This document shows, in pieces, positions 34,330 to 46,369 of a stretch of DNA of 64,000 bases. Position numbers and translations under genes: made by a program. The notes beneath the pieces are model-generated. The model saw only the letters and a list, made by a program, of their open reading frames with translations. It did not search any database and was not told the origin of the DNA. Origin of the DNA: Hyperoodon ampullatus (lineage: Eukaryota > Chordata > Mammalia > Artiodactyla > Ziphiidae); NCBI GenBank assembly GCA_949752795.1, contig OX457064.1, forward strand, positions 45,442,368 through 45,506,367, in the 5' to 3' direction. Position 1 is the stretch's first letter, and each line of letters starts with the position of its first letter.

Positions 34330-35150
34330 ATACTATAGGCAATGTGATCTAAATTATGTTTTAAACTCTAAGCCTCAAAAAATCAAGAACTGCTTTATAG
34401 CATTTCTATAAAGCAGGTATTTAATGAGTATGAATTCTGGGATTTTTGTCTTTTTATTTTTGTTACTGATTAACCAAAAAATATTTTAATGAATCCTTGT
34501 AGTGTTCTAGGCACCATACTAAGCGTTTAGGATAAAATCATGGGGAGAAATCCACTCTAATGAAAAATTACGATGGAAGAAACAAATGTGAGACAGATAT
34601 TCAACAATAAATGTACTGTATAAACATATATATGTATGTACATATTTATATACATAAATACATACATCCAGGCTATGCTAGACATTTGAAATATATTAAC
34701 ATAGTCAAAATAAACAAAGGGAATTCACCCATTAGTATTTCATTTAAGGTTGCCAAGGTTAAAAAAAAAAAGTACAAGAGGCTTTTTGCTTCAAATGACC
34801 TTTTTGCTTGCAACAAGGCCATTTACTGGATGAATGCCATTTTAGCTTGACAATCACTAAAAATTATTGTCTGTACATGATATAAATATATCAGTACTAT
34901 GTACTAAGTACCTAAACTTTCCTATGGCCTCATGTCAGTGTATTTTGTATTACAAACACTATAGACCATGGGTCAAAGACACTTGCTATTCACTATTACC
35001 TGCTTAAGCCAGACAACTTTCCCTTCTTTCCTTGGGTAGTTTTTGTGAGAAACCGTTGTAAAAAACAAATCCTTTCAGCAGTGGCATGGTCTTAAACTAT
35101 TGCTACTGCTGATCTTTCAACCCAGTTTGAACCTTACTCATCTATAGTCT
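34330..35150. other. Unassigned, with a possible old repeat at 34480-34620
   Basis: TAGTGTTCTAGGCACCATAC followed by GGATAAAATCATGGGGAG recalls the ancient repeat at 28765. A TATA/CATA-rich patch lies at 34617-34670. No gene recognised. Confidence 0.35.
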
Positions 35151-35153
35151 AAA

Positions 35154-35387
35154 ACAGATCCCTGGGCTTCCCTGGTGGTGCAGTGGTTGAGAGTCCGCCT
35201 GCCGATGCAGGGGACACGGGTTCGTGCCCCAGTCCGGGAAGATCCCACATGCCGCAGAGCGGCTGGGCCCGTGGGCCATGGCCACTGAGCCTGTGCGTCC
35301 GGATCCTGTGCTCCGCAACGGGAGAGGCCACAGCGGTGAGAGGCCCGCATACCGCAAAAAAAAAAAAAAAAAAAAAAACAGATCCCT
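35154..35387 (+). mobile_element. CHR-type SINE with target duplication
   Basis: The body spans 35164-35377 and runs from GGGCTTCCCTGGTGGTGCAG through the B box to an A tail of about 23. ACAGATCCCT is repeated at 35154-35163 and 35378-35387 without mismatch. It belongs to the same variant group as the copies at 7415 and 17964. All long frames between 35138 and 35507 pass through this SINE and are not genes. Confidence 0.97.
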
Positions 35388-35389
35388 TT

Positions 35390-37024
35390 CTGAGTGCCCT
35401 GGAGACAAAGGTCTTCTCACTTCCAAACTGGGTAGAAAGGCAATTTCTGAGAATGTAAGGGTATTAGCCAAGCTGTAGCACATATTTAAAAAATCAAGTT
35501 TGTTCAAAATATAGAAAAGTAAGTTTGGTTTTAAAAAACTCTATAGTCTTTGGGCAATTCTATGAAAAAGCAATTAGAAAGTCAGACTAAATCTACAATC
35601 ACATATATATTCCATGGACTTAACCTGCTTATGACCTAAGCAGAAATTGGAAGATTTAAATTTTTTTTTTCAGGAAATGTTGGGACATGGCTAAATTTAA
35701 AACTTAGTTTACATAAAGTGGTCATATCTGTTAGCTGAGCAGACCTGGGTTTTACCATATTAGTATCATTTTAATGGTACAAGACCAAGGAACATAATTT
35801 TAGATTGTTCACCATTAAAGATTTTCTTTTAGTTAAAGTGTTCTATCCTCCCCAGGCCTTCTTAAAAATAATTTTTGGAGGGATGATAATGTCATTAACA
35901 TTTCAGGAGACATTATTTTGGGTAAAGGACCAGAGGTATACCATCCTTAAGACCAAGAAGGGCATGGAAAGATAGAACAGACAGAAGAAAGAGAGGATAG
36001 ACAGAAAACTGGAAGTCTTGTACATAATTGTCCCTTACAGACTTATTCCCCTAAAATATTGATACATATACATACTTACACATATAAAGTTCAGTGTGTC
36101 CAAAACCTTTTTTTTTTTAATGGTTATTTTTTTTTAATACTCATATTGTCCTAAATTTGGCCAGTGTAATAAGACCTTTAAACCAGTGCTGGTATCATTT
36201 TGACAATTTCATTATTTTTTGAGCACTTCTTATTTTGTGAAATAACATGTTCCAGGCTTATCCTGAACTTACCAGGACTCAGAATTTGAATCAGCCATTT
36301 CTTAAGATGCCCAAGTTCCTTTCGTCAGAGATTACCACTGAGAAAAACATGTTTGCATGATAGATATACTCATTACCACTAAGTACCATTGCTTCTGATA
36401 CTCTTTATTAACAGCTAAAAAAAGCTAGCTCGCTAGCTAAATATAGACAGATAGAGATATGTAACGATTCCATACTGATACTTTCAACTCAAAATAGATA
36501 ACACAGAGCTCATTTCCACCTTCCTCATTCTATATATCTCCCTTCTCCCACAGTGAAAACTCTGGTATGCTTCAGCATCAGTACTTCTATATCTCTCCAA
36601 CAATACACACAAAAAATTGACACCCACGTCATTACTAACCACAACAAAAAACTATAATAAATAAGGGTAAGATTTCCCTGCATGCATGTATATATGATTT
36701 TGTGTTTATGACCCTTAAGGGTATAGGGTAAGAATACTGAATTCAAAAGTTATTTGAATTAATTCTTATCATTGGATGATTATTTTTCAGTCTGATGAGC
36801 AATTCATTTGTTTCCATTTGTATTGAATGTTTGCTTTCTCATAAATTTTAATTCATTTATTAGTTGATGATATTGTTCAAAAGACCAAATTATATTAAAA
36901 GTTATTCTCAGAAAAGCCTTGTTCCTATTCCTATCTCCTTCATCTAATTCCCACTAATCCCTTATAAATCAGCATTTAAGGAGATTCTAGTTTATCCTGC
37001 TTTTCTAGACAAATTAGACAAACA
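35390..37024. other. AT-rich unassigned sequence
   Basis: No supported feature. The minus frame at 36525-36746 has no domain. Confidence 0.4.
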
Positions 37025-37174
37025 CACACCCACATTTTTTTTTTTTTCTTTTCAGCTGTGCTACAAGTCTTGTGGGATCTTAGTTCCCCACCCAGGGATT
37101 GAACCCACGCCCTCGGCAGTGAAAACATGGAGTCCTAATCACTGGACCCCCGGGGAATTCCCCACACCCACATT
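37025..37174 (-). mobile_element. Short tRNA-derived SINE, reverse, with target duplication
   Basis: The body spans 37037-37162: a T run on the left, then CTTGTGGGATCTTAGTTCCC, CAGGGATTGAACCC (reverse B box) and a head ending GGGGAATTCC. CACACCCACATT occurs at 37025-37036 and 37163-37174 without mismatch. Confidence 0.92.
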
Positions 37175-37492
37175 CTTATATCCTGTTACTTCTTATACAA
37201 AACATAATACAGACCTTTCAACTTAAGTATAACATCAAAGCAACATATCACTAAAATTGATATAAGTTATCATAGAAGAGATTTTAAAATGGATGGATCA
37301 CAGTGGGGCGAATTAATAGAAGTCTATCTAGAAGAAAATATTTTGGAGGTGAAAATAATTATGGGTTTCTGTCTGGGTGGCAAAAATAAATACAGTAAGA
37401 AAGTAAAGTAAAGATAAAGCAGTTAGACTCATTAATATATTCAACATGTTTTGTAATCCCTGAATATCCCCTGCAACTCTCCCTCTCCTCAC

Positions 37493-37493
<1 letters not shown>

Positions 37494-37542
<49 letters not shown>

Positions 37543-37560
37543 TCTCCCTCCCCACCGCCC
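37494..37560. repeat. (CT)n microsatellite
   Basis: A CT dinucleotide run followed by CCCTCTCTCCCTCCCCACCG and a C run. The minus frame here encodes an Arg-Glu repeat that is purely the translated microsatellite. Confidence 0.95.
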
Positions 37561-37599
37561 CCCCCTTGTGACTACTGGTTCTCTTCTGTGTCAAGCTCT

Positions 37600-38400
37600 A
37601 TTTAGTGGCTGAGGCTCTATTGCCTTGAGCTCAGTCCATTCAGTCACCTGTTTTGGTTGAAATATATTCTCCCTCTTCTATTCAGAAATTATATGCACTC
37701 ATCAGTGTGGCGCCTGTGCCTTTCAGCATTTACATATTACCTTTTGTTTCCAAGAAGCCTTATGATCAATTTAATCGATTTACCTCCCAGTTTTCAGCTA
37801 TACTGACCTCATTTTACAGATGGGGTAGCAATCCTCAAGTGAGTTAGTGATGTCCCTGTTCCTGGATTGTAACCTCTGGCACTCAGCTCCCCTGTGTTGC
37901 TGTTGAACTCAGTGAGTCACTGTCTCTTAGCCCAGTCCTTATTTATCACATCATCCCTGGGAGGTGGGTAATAGCCATAGGAACCTTTGAGATGTCAGTT
38001 AATACACATAATAAACTGACTTTTTACTATTTATAGTCTGAATCTTTACTTTCCAAATGTCTTCTCCTTTTGGCTCTTATATAAGAAAACTATCAGCAGA
38101 ATCTAAGTGAAAGTAAAATGTTAAATCTAAGGAAGATATGCCCAATGCTCTCCTGGGAACTTCAGTAAGAGTGAAAATTTGAAATACTTACCATGCTCTA
38201 GAGAAACTTATGTGGCCCTTATAAGTAGATTATTAAGGATGCAGTAATGGAGCGTTTACTCTAAGGCTCATTATAGCTAAGGTTCAATCCATGTAATTCA
38301 CCAGCATGGGGAAATTGGATTTTGTTTTTCAAGCACCACCAATCATTTCCAAATCAGAGTGAAATCAGAATTAAACTGAAAATGGCAGTATTTATTTTTT
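37600..38400. other. Unassigned sequence
   Basis: Nothing recognised. Confidence 0.4.
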
Positions 38401-38407
38401 AACCTAA

Positions 38408-38555
38408 CCATATATATATATGATTATCATATATGATAATGATTATGATGATCATATATCATAATTGTAATCATATATGATTATGATATATATATATATA
38501 TATATACATACACATACACATACATACACACGCACACATATACATACATATACAC
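38408..38555. repeat. AT-rich palindromic array and CATA microsatellite
   Basis: ATCATATATGATAA, GATGATCATATATCATAA and AATCATATATGATTATG are each near-palindromes and repeat in tandem. They are followed by (TA)n and then (CATA/CACA)n. Good cruciform potential. The 65-codon frame through it is the translated repeat. Confidence 0.92.
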
Positions 38556-38699
38556 CCTTGGTCTGTTACGTATTTATGTTCTCAGACATTCTAGAAATTT
38601 CAGTCCCCAATCTTGGAAGAGAAAAAAGCGTTATGAAAACAAACTTATTTCTAGAAGTGCCTAATGTATTATGAAGGTGTTTCTCTTGAGCACAATAAA

Positions 38700-40075
38700 C
38701 AATATATTTTACTAAGAAAGACCTTGAGTTTTATCCATACCCTAGACATCAATTAAACCTCTGTGAGCCTTACTGGAAGTGGCTGCCAGAATCAAGAAAG
38801 GTAAGATGTGAAGTAGCAATGTGAAGAGGGATCTTACTCTTTTCTCTTCTTTGACAGCAATATCTATCACATTTTATATTTTATTGGCTGTAACAGAGCT
38901 GACGCTAGGCTGACCCAGGGTTTAACAGTACTTCTCTGTTCACCACCCTTATACAGAAACCCAGAAGCCACATTCTAGTCTGAAAAATGAGGTTTTTGTT
39001 TGCCAAAGCAGCATGGCCCGATACTTCAGAGCTTTTTAACCTTTTTCTTATTGGTGATTACATTTGCAATTCATGCCACTGGGATTATGGAGACTTTCTC
39101 TAAATCCCTGGTAGGAAAAAAAAGAACCTCTTATTTTTTCCCGAACTCTCATGACAAACCAATTTTTCCTTTCTCATTTACAGGTTTTAAAAATGAACCT
39201 CATGACTAGGTATTACCTTGAAAATCTCTGAATTGCTAAACCTAATCTAGGCATCAGAGATCTACTTCAGTAAGGAGGAGATGCTTCAGGGTGTCATATT
39301 CATTCAGAAACTATAGGAAGAAGTATAGTTCTGTTACAAGAGAGAAAGAAGAAAAATCTTAAAACGATTTTTACTAGGAATAAATGTCTCAGAAGTTCCA
39401 CACAACATATATACATATGCAACACAGAGACAAAGAAACATAGTCATGAAAAACTTCCTAGTTTTCAGGGTAGATTCAGGTTTTGTGTGGGCAGAAGCTT
39501 GCACTGTTTAGGAGACTCTTTCTGAGACAAAAAAATTTTTTAAATGTACAAATTTACAAACAGAAAATATATGAACATAGACATTTATTTTGTTTCAGAT
39601 AGTAAATCCCAACAAATTAAAATATAAACTGGCAACATTGCAAACATTGAAACGTTCAAAAAATATTGTTATCAATATTAATTAGTTGCCTAATGCATAT
39701 GCACTCTGGCTGCATATGCTTTGTCTCTTCATATGCAGCAATTATTAAATCTTTTCTAAGGAAAGAATAGAAAGTTAATTCAGTCAAGTTGGGTTGATTA
39801 AAAAAAAGTGACTGATAGCTTAGAACAGTTTCTTTCGGCTTCACGACTTTTTATTGGTGATGCCACATCTGTAAAGTGCTCTGCAAGTACTTGTTTAGGC
39901 AGTGAGTGTTGCCCTGAGGAAATCTCTTAGAGACCTCTACCTTTTTATTTATTTTTATTTTTAAAATGCTAACATGAGGAAGTGCTGGAATTTGACCCCC
40001 GCTTAGTTCACTCCAGAGGTCATACTTCTCATTAGGTTGCTGTTTTTCTTACCCTCTTTCTTCTTATTTTTTTTT
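38700..40075. other. AT-rich unassigned sequence
   Basis: No supported feature. The frame at 39000-39209 has no domain. Confidence 0.4.
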
Positions 40076-40079
40076 CCTT

Positions 40080-40164
40080 GCTTTTTTTTAATCTTATTTT
40101 TTTATTGAAATGTAGTTAATTTACAATATCGTGTTAGTTTCAGGTGTATACCATGGTGATTCAG

Positions 40165-40212
<48 letters not shown>

Positions 40213-40290
40213 CTTTTCAGATTCTTTTTCCTTGTAACTTATTACAAAATATTGAGTATAGTTCCCTGTGCTATACAGTAAGAGACCTCC
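40080..40290 (-). mobile_element. L1 3' end fragment, reverse, with (TA)n
   Basis: TTTTTATTGAAATGTAGTT, CGTGTTAGTTTCAGGTGTAT, GGTGATTCAGTTATATATAT, then TATTGAGTATAGTTCCCTGT and GCTATACAGTA are the reverse of an L1 3' UTR. The ATATAT segment has expanded into a (TA)n microsatellite at 40164-40210. Confidence 0.88.
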
Positions 40291-40334
40291 ATACTTTTGA
40301 TTCCGTGGACATGGTCGCCAATAACCTGTAGATG

Positions 40335-40820
40335 AAAAGTTAATCAGTAGTCAATCTATGGAAGATAGAAGATTTCATTTGAGCCAAATTGAAGATTTTA
40401 ACCCAGGAACAGCCTTTCAGAAAGCTCTGAGAACTGTTCCACCTGTTTGAGGCCAAAGCACAGTTATATAGGTTTTTGAGTCTGAGGGCTCTACATTAAA
40501 TGACAAATAGTTTGCACAATCCAGATATGTAAGTACAAAGTGAGTAGTGGTCATGGGTCTTTGGGGCCCCTTATAAGATTAAAAAGGACTGTTAGCTTTT
40601 AAGGAGTTGTCTGGTTGGCGCCAGGAGAATGTTGCTCTTTGTGGTTGAGCAGGTATTTCTGCCGACGGGGAGGTTGGGTGGGTGCATAATGCAGCGAACA
40701 AGGCACAGCAGAGAGGAGAGAGGAGCCAGCGAGCAGGAAAAGTTTCCTATGTTTACATTTTTCTTGTTTTCCCATAAAATAAGAATTTTGTTTCCTAAAC
40801 CCTTATGGAAGAGTCTCTCT
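40335..40820. repeat. LTR-like sequence (possibly ERVL/MLT2-related)
   Basis: TTTCATTTGAGCCAAATTG, CTCTGAGAACTGTTCCACC, GAGGCCAAAGCACAGTTATA and GAGTCTGAGGGCTCTA have the look and order of ERVL-type LTRs. I cannot fix the family or the right boundary. Confidence 0.45.
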
Positions 40821-41054
40821 TGGCTATCCCCTACTCCCCATTCCCCACATGAACCCCAGCCCTGCCTCCACTGCGTTGAGCCTCACAAGCCATTTCACGT
40901 GAGCCTTAGCACAGACGTCCCTCTTGCTAATGTCCCTATTTTGGAGATCAAAGTGCTCAATCCCAACTTTGACCCTCGAGGACCCACAAAGACAGATGAC
41001 TGTTCGGGATCAGGTAGATATGGAGATACTGGACAGCAGCCTGAAGACATCTAG
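40629..41054 (+). other. Unrecognised 141-codon open frame
   Basis: The frame is open for 141 codons and starts in the LTR-like segment. Its product would be Pro/Ser-rich in the middle and shows no known domain, signal peptide or transmembrane segment. A second frame (40924-41175) overlaps it. It is the longest forward non-LINE frame in the window, but the base composition rises here and no splice or promoter context supports it. Most likely it is LTR or retroviral non-coding sequence. Confidence 0.25.
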
Positions 41055-41825
41055 GGTGGCGCAGTGTTTCTGTCTCTGGCACAGAGGTGGGGCTTTTGGT
41101 GATCGCCATTCTCTCCCCACACCTCATCTCTGGAGTGGAGCACACCAGGCTTGGAAGAGGCCTGTCCAAGTGTAGGGCTCTGAAGTTTAAGCTTCCTTAA
41201 CTTCACAGCCACTTTGCTAGTAGAATTACTGGTAACAGTTTGAGACCTTAGACACTGTCAAGTATTAAAATCTGTATTTTTTTAACCCATAGCATATTAA
41301 ACATTGTACTACTAGGACTTATACCTCTCACTATTTGGTGGCTATTCCAATACAACATAAAATATATTCTTTACCTGAGCCATTTTGACATAATGAACAC
41401 TTGCTGGATAATTTCTTTTTGAGGACTATCCTTATAGGTAATGTTGTATTTATCAGTGAAATCAGCAATGTGAACTGTGAATCAAAAGTGATTTCCCAAG
41501 GAATGGGTAGGTTTCTGATATGGGAGAAAATTTTCTCATTGTGAAGGGGAGAATGAAACAGTTTATCAATAATAAAGTGGGAAATAAATTACAAGGCAAT
41601 CCAAGAGTCAAGTTAGCAAGAAATAAGATTGCCCTGAGAGAATAGCCTTCATTTCTACAAATATGTGGGTTTAGAGGGAAGGCAGCAATCATTGATCAGG
41701 AGTCATGAAATCATATTTCGTGACCTTCCTTTTTTTGCCTACACAGTCTTTCTCCTCCCCGCTCCCGCTTTCACCCCTCTGTGAACAGAAGGTAGATCAT
41801 CCAAAATAGAGGATTACTGTTAGAA
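41055..41825. other. Unassigned sequence
   Basis: The part up to about 41240 continues the less AT-rich composition of the preceding LTR-like area and may belong to it. Nothing else recognised. Confidence 0.35.
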
Positions 41826-41829
41826 AGGT

Positions 41830-42390
41830 GTGGCAAATGGTTCTCAATAAATCCCAACTCTTGGTATTCATAGTCTTGTATATCCACTCGCCTTGAGTGT
41901 GGGCTAGACCTGTGACTTGCTTCTAATCAATAGAATGTGGCAAGGATGGTGAGATATTATGTCCATGAATGGACTATAGAGGATTCTGACTGCCATCTTG
42001 CTAGCAAATTCTTTACCTTGCTGGCTTTGATGAAGCAAGCTGCCACGTTGTGAGCTGCTCTGCAAAGAGGCACATATGGGAATAACTGAGGGCAGATTCC
42101 AGCTGACAACCAGCAAGGAAATGCAGTCCTCAGTCTGACGATCAGCAAAGAACCGAATCCTACCAATAACCATATGACCTTGGAAGTGGATCCTTCCCCA
42201 GTTGACATTTCAGATGAGATTTAGATTGCAGCCTTGTAGGAGACCCTGAAACAGAAAACTCAGTAAAATTAAGCCCAGATAAATGACCCACTGAAAGTGT
42301 GAGATAATAAATAAATTTTAAAGGTGTGGTTGCATGTTTTAAGCTGCCAAGCTAGTGGTGATTATATAGAAATAGGTAACGAATACGAAA
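41830..42390 (+). repeat. MLT1-like LTR, forward
   Basis: Landmarks in order are CCCAACTCTTGGTATTCATA, TCTAATCAATAGAATGTGGC, TGACTGCCATCTTGCTAG, GTGAGATAATAAATAAATTT, GTTTTAAGCTGCCAAGCTAG and AATAGGTAACGAATACG. These match the 3' part of MaLR-type LTRs of the MLT1 group. The minus frames at 41904-42208 overlap it by chance. Confidence 0.75.
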
Positions 42391-42399
42391 CCTTAGACG

Positions 42400-42800
42400 T
42401 TTTCATAATACAATCACATTAAATAAAATGAAGTGTTAATGTTAACATTTAATCTGGTTTACTATTTACTTTTCCAAAACCATTATTTTAGCGAATTTAC
42501 TTAATAGACATTGTACTCTGAAGTTTTTGTTTTCTAAGTACTCTACTCTCTTTTTATCTGTCGTTATAAATTTCTGTGTCAGCACTGTGCATGTTCTCTA
42601 GATCTAGGCGTGTAACTCACCACTGTCCTCTTTGTCATATCCTTTGCCATCGTTCTGGCCGCCACCCATGTTCAGTGTGGATAGTCTGACCTCGCTCAGT
42701 TCCTTCATCTTCAAAGATCATTAGTACTTCCTAGTCTAGCCACCCTCTCCGTGGACACGTCTCGTCAACCAGAAACATTATAATTCAGGAGATAGTATTA
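42400..42800. other. Unassigned sequence
   Basis: No match made. The part 42590-42780 has several CpGs and a less AT-rich composition. Confidence 0.35.
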
Positions 42801-42804
42801 AAGT

Positions 42805-43022
42805 GATTAAGAGTTAAAAATCTAGATTCAAACAGGACTTGTATTTAATTCAGGCTCTGGCATTTTTCTTACGATGTGCTATTTGCAAGTTATTTCAATT
42901 CTCTAAGCATCTATTACCCCAGACATAACATGAAAACAATAACGATTTGATTAGACTATAAATGGAATTCCATGAAAACTCAGTGCATTTGTGGTCTTTA
43001 GTACATTGCCTGAATAAAATAC
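42805..43022 (+). repeat. MIR SINE
   Basis: AGTGATTAAGAGTTAAAAAT, TTCAGGCTCTGGCATTTTTC, CAAGTTATTTCAATTCTCTA and AGTACATTGCCTGAATAAAA retain the MIR order. Diverged. Confidence 0.7.
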
Positions 43023-43024
43023 GT

Positions 43025-43330
43025 TAGCAGTGTTACTTTCTAAGTTTAGCGTCTAATGGGACTATCCTCTCTGTCAATGTCACCTACTAAACTTGTTCTT
43101 CCATTTCTTGCAACATAAAGTTCTTTGCTTCCTATCTTTCAAATCCATCATCCTGCTCTGAATTTTGTTTTCTTCCCAAAAGTTGCTCAACTATTACAAC
43201 TGTATTCTCACCGATATTTTTAATGCTCTCATTTGCTTTGCTAAATCCTAAGTCTGACTTAAGGCCTCTTAGATCAGCAGAGAAAATAATAAAACCATCC
43301 TGATTGGCACTTCTAAATTGATATGACTTT
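43025..43330 (+). repeat. Possible L2 LINE fragment
   Basis: AACTGTATTCTCACCGATAT and TTGCTTTGCTAAATCCTAAG resemble an internal part of L2. The match is weak. Confidence 0.35.
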
Positions 43331-43334
43331 ATTC

Positions 43335-45380
43335 TCAGCTGAACCTTTAAAACTCTCTAATATATTCATTCTTCAAAAGTGTATTAGTGCCAAATGTCGA
43401 AGGAAGCCCAATAACAGAAATAACAAGAAAATGCAAAAATAATTGCCTAGATCAGTGAGCAGTTTTTAACATAATAGTAGTATTGTCCCTTGATTGCTGA
43501 CATATTGTGCCATCTATGTACTTACCCTTTACCCTTCCCACAGCATAAATTATTATAAAATGTAATGATGTTATAATCTGGAGCTGCTATGGTCTGGCAA
43601 ATTTCTTATTCTACAAGGGCAAATTGACCAAACTTTGAGAATGAACTGATTGTATGAATCTGGGGAACAGAGGCATTAGAAAGAAGCATATAGCCATATC
43701 TTTGCTCTGCTTGTTTGGTATTTCAGTTGCAAAATTTTAAGTGACCTTAAACAAGTGCAAGTAATCATTCTCACCAACATTCAATCCTGGATCCATCTTT
43801 TGTGCCTCCTACCTGAGAATATGGGGTGAAGTGAATAGGACAGGCATGGCCCCTGCCCTCAGGGAGTTAGCAATAGGAAGGAAAAATATCATGTGTAGTT
43901 AGTCAGGCTTACTACTTCCTCTGGTTGCTTTCCAAAACTAACCCACTTTCTGTGATGGAGATCTCATCTCTCTGTGTCTTCTGAGATAATTTCTCCATAA
44001 GTTAATTCCTCTCTTTTATTGTCAGTCCCTTTCTTTCCTCTGGCTCCTTCCAAGTTCCTTACAAGCACAGGAAATGTCTCCTCAAGCTAGCACCCACCTC
44101 TCTCTTGGGAGTACCCTTATTTCATTCTTTCATTAATCACTCAATAAAGTATCTTCTCTGCATATACTTTCAGGTTGTAGACCGTGGGTTTAAGAAGTTG
44201 GTTTCACAGTCTGGCTGTTGTCTTGTTTCTCTACTGAATATGCACCTTTGATGGGAACTTTCTAATTTTCAAGTCCAGTGATTTGACATTTCTGGCAGGC
44301 ACCTACAGAGCAAAGTGGTCCTGCTTGGAAATATTCCTTTCTCCTGTCCTCAAGACCCCACTCTTCTTTGTTATCCTTTTACTTCTCCCATCATTGATCT
44401 TTATTCTCCCAGCTTTTCTTCCTGTACTTACCCCTAATTTTATGCACACATCAAATATCCAGTAAGGACTTTCTAAAAGTCTTACTTTGCATGAAGTCTC
44501 CAACTGGTCTCTAACCACCATTTAAAATTTGGGACATTTTCAGTACAAGTTGGCTTTTCAACTTCTCTTGAAATATGGAAGATCTGCGAATTCTGGGTTC
44601 CCATTGATGAATGGCAGCAATCAGAGCTGAGCAGTGGCCAGATCATGGAGACACCGCATCACAGCCCTCACCTCACCACATCACCCCTCTCACTGCCCAG
44701 TGAACATTTGAGTTGAACAGTCCTTTCTTACATTCTCCTTGATGTATAACTTCAGCTATTCATTTCTGTTTAGAGGATTCACAGAAACAAAATAATAAAT
44801 ACAAAATGCCCCCTTCCCTAAATGACAGTGTTCAATTAAAACTTTTCTCAGGTTTCTTTGTCAGCATAGCAGGCCTCATTCTTTTGCCTCAAACAGTCAC
44901 TTGGGCTTCTGCCAGTGTCCATTATGATCAGTTACTAGCCCTTAAAAGGAATGTTTTAAAGGTATATCCATTTTCCCTAGGGTTTTATATTACAGTCTAG
45001 CTTGAACTCCACATAGATTTTTACTTCAAAATTCATATTATTTAGGTCACACATCTCAAATCAGAACCCATGAGAACTGGGGCCTGTGTTCTTTATGTGG
45101 AAAGTATTCCTCTGTTTCTGTATTGATCAAACTTCTACTTCCTCTTTCTATAAACTTGGATTTAAATTGTTACAAACACTTTGGTTTTCCCCCTGAGGTT
45201 TCTGATGCTTCTGTCTTCAGACAGATGATATGATGCTTTTATTAAAAAAAAAAAAAGTGTCAGCTGGACAAATATACCTGAGAAATCCCTAAATTCTATC
45301 TCACTCAATTACAGTGTATTTTTCAAGAAAATTTGATTTTAACAAAAAATTGCTGCCAAGGGCCACACTGAAGCATCAGT
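43335..45380. other. Unassigned sequence
   Basis: About 2 kb without a clear repeat or gene. Parts of 43900-44520 are pyrimidine-rich and could be very diverged L2. The frames at 44283-44521 and 44806-45000 lack domains. Confidence 0.35.
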
Positions 45381-45384
45381 TAAC

Positions 45385-45985
45385 ATGGTGGGTAAGGGCA
45401 GATACCCTAGCAGCCGACTGCCTGGGTTCACACCAGCTCTGTGACTTTGTGACCTCGGGCAGGTTATTTAGCTACTTGGTGCCTTTGTTTCTTTAATCAA
45501 AAATGGGGATTATAGTCACATCTACCTCATAGAGTTGTTTTGAGTATTTGTTTTTAATTTTTATTTATTTTTTGGCTGCATTGGGTCTTCGTTGCTGAAT
45601 GTGGGCTTTCTCTAGTTACAGCGAGTGGGGGCTACTCTTCGTTGCAGTGCGTGGGCTTATTGCAGTGGCTTCTCTTGTTGTGGAGCACGGGATCTAGGTT
45701 CACGGGCTTCAGTAGTCGCAGTACATGGGCTCAGTAGTTGCAGCATGCAGGCTGTAGAGCACAGGCTCAGTAATTGTGGTGCTTGGGCTTAATGGCTCTG
45801 CGGCATGTGGGATCTTCCCAGACCAGGTATCGAACCCGTGTCCCCTGCGTTGGCAGGCGGATTCTTAACCACTGCACCACCAGGGAAGTCCGTGTTCTGA
45901 GTACTAAACAAGCTAATATTTTCAAAGTGCTTAGAATTCTGGGTACCTATTACATAATAAGTACTATATAAGTATTTGTTAAAGC
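45385..45985 (+). repeat. MIR SINE, split by a CHR-1 SINE
   Basis: The left part (GTGGGTAAGGGCAGATACCC, GCCGACTGCCTGGGTTCACA, TTGTGACCTCGGGCAGGTTA, CTACCTCATAGAGTTGTTTT) and the right part (AAGTGCTTAGAATTCTGGGT, ATAAGTACTATATAAGTATT) are consecutive MIR pieces. They are separated by the reverse SINE at 45547-45892. This is the best-preserved MIR in the window. Confidence 0.88.
45547..45892 (-). mobile_element. CHR-1 SINE, reverse
   Basis: A degraded T-rich tail (TTTTTAATTTTTATTTATTT) is followed by GGCTGCATTGGGTCTTCGTT, a long body of GTGGGC/CAGTAG units, and the tRNA-like head in reverse (ATCGAACCCGTGTCCCC; CACCACCAGGGAAGTCC). Likely target-site duplications are GTTTTGAGTA and GTTCTGAGTA at the two edges. 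The ~345-base length fits the long CHR-1 form. Confidence 0.92.
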
Positions 45986-46029
45986 AAACTTTTCTTTCTT
46001 TCTTACTCTCTCTCTCTTTTTTTGTACAG

Positions 46030-46114
46030 GTTCCAACTGCTTCAAGTGCCAAGGACTGCTGGAGAAACAACAGTTGCTCACCTTGGGAGAGGAGGGTGTA
46101 TGGACAGGGGCACG
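46030..46114 (+). other. Candidate exon flanked by strong splice-like signals
   Basis: A pyrimidine tract (TTACTCTCTCTCTCTTTTTT) ends in TGTACAG at 46029, and 85 bases later the sequence runs ACG then GTAAGT at 46115-46120, a consensus donor. All three forward frames are open across the 85 bases. The segment is less AT-rich than its surroundings and is not part of a repeat I recognise. None of the three possible peptides is familiar, so it could be a coding exon, a lncRNA exon or chance. 85 bases is not a multiple of three. Confidence 0.4.
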
Positions 46115-46369
46115 GTAAGTCTCAGGGCCAGCCTCTTTGGACAGACAAGTGTGTACACACAGTAACACTGAGTAAGCCCCTAAAATGGAATGACCACCAG
46201 ATCAACTAAGAGTAAATCCCCCCAAAGAACTTCAAGAGGGGAGCTTGAAATTGAAATTGCTGATAAAGTGTTGAGAACTTTCATACACATCTGAACTTGT
46301 AAATAGAGATCCAAATCTTGCATATATTTGAAAACTGTATTCTGATTATAGTAATTTTTGAATGTTAGT

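Noticed and set aside
37328..37594. 88-codon minus frame with an Arg-Glu repeat
   Set aside because: The repeat is a translated (CT)n microsatellite.
6481..38555. Possible CRISPR or satellite arrays among the simple repeats
   Set aside because: The repeats are dinucleotide or short microsatellites without regular unique spacers, in mammalian nuclear DNA.
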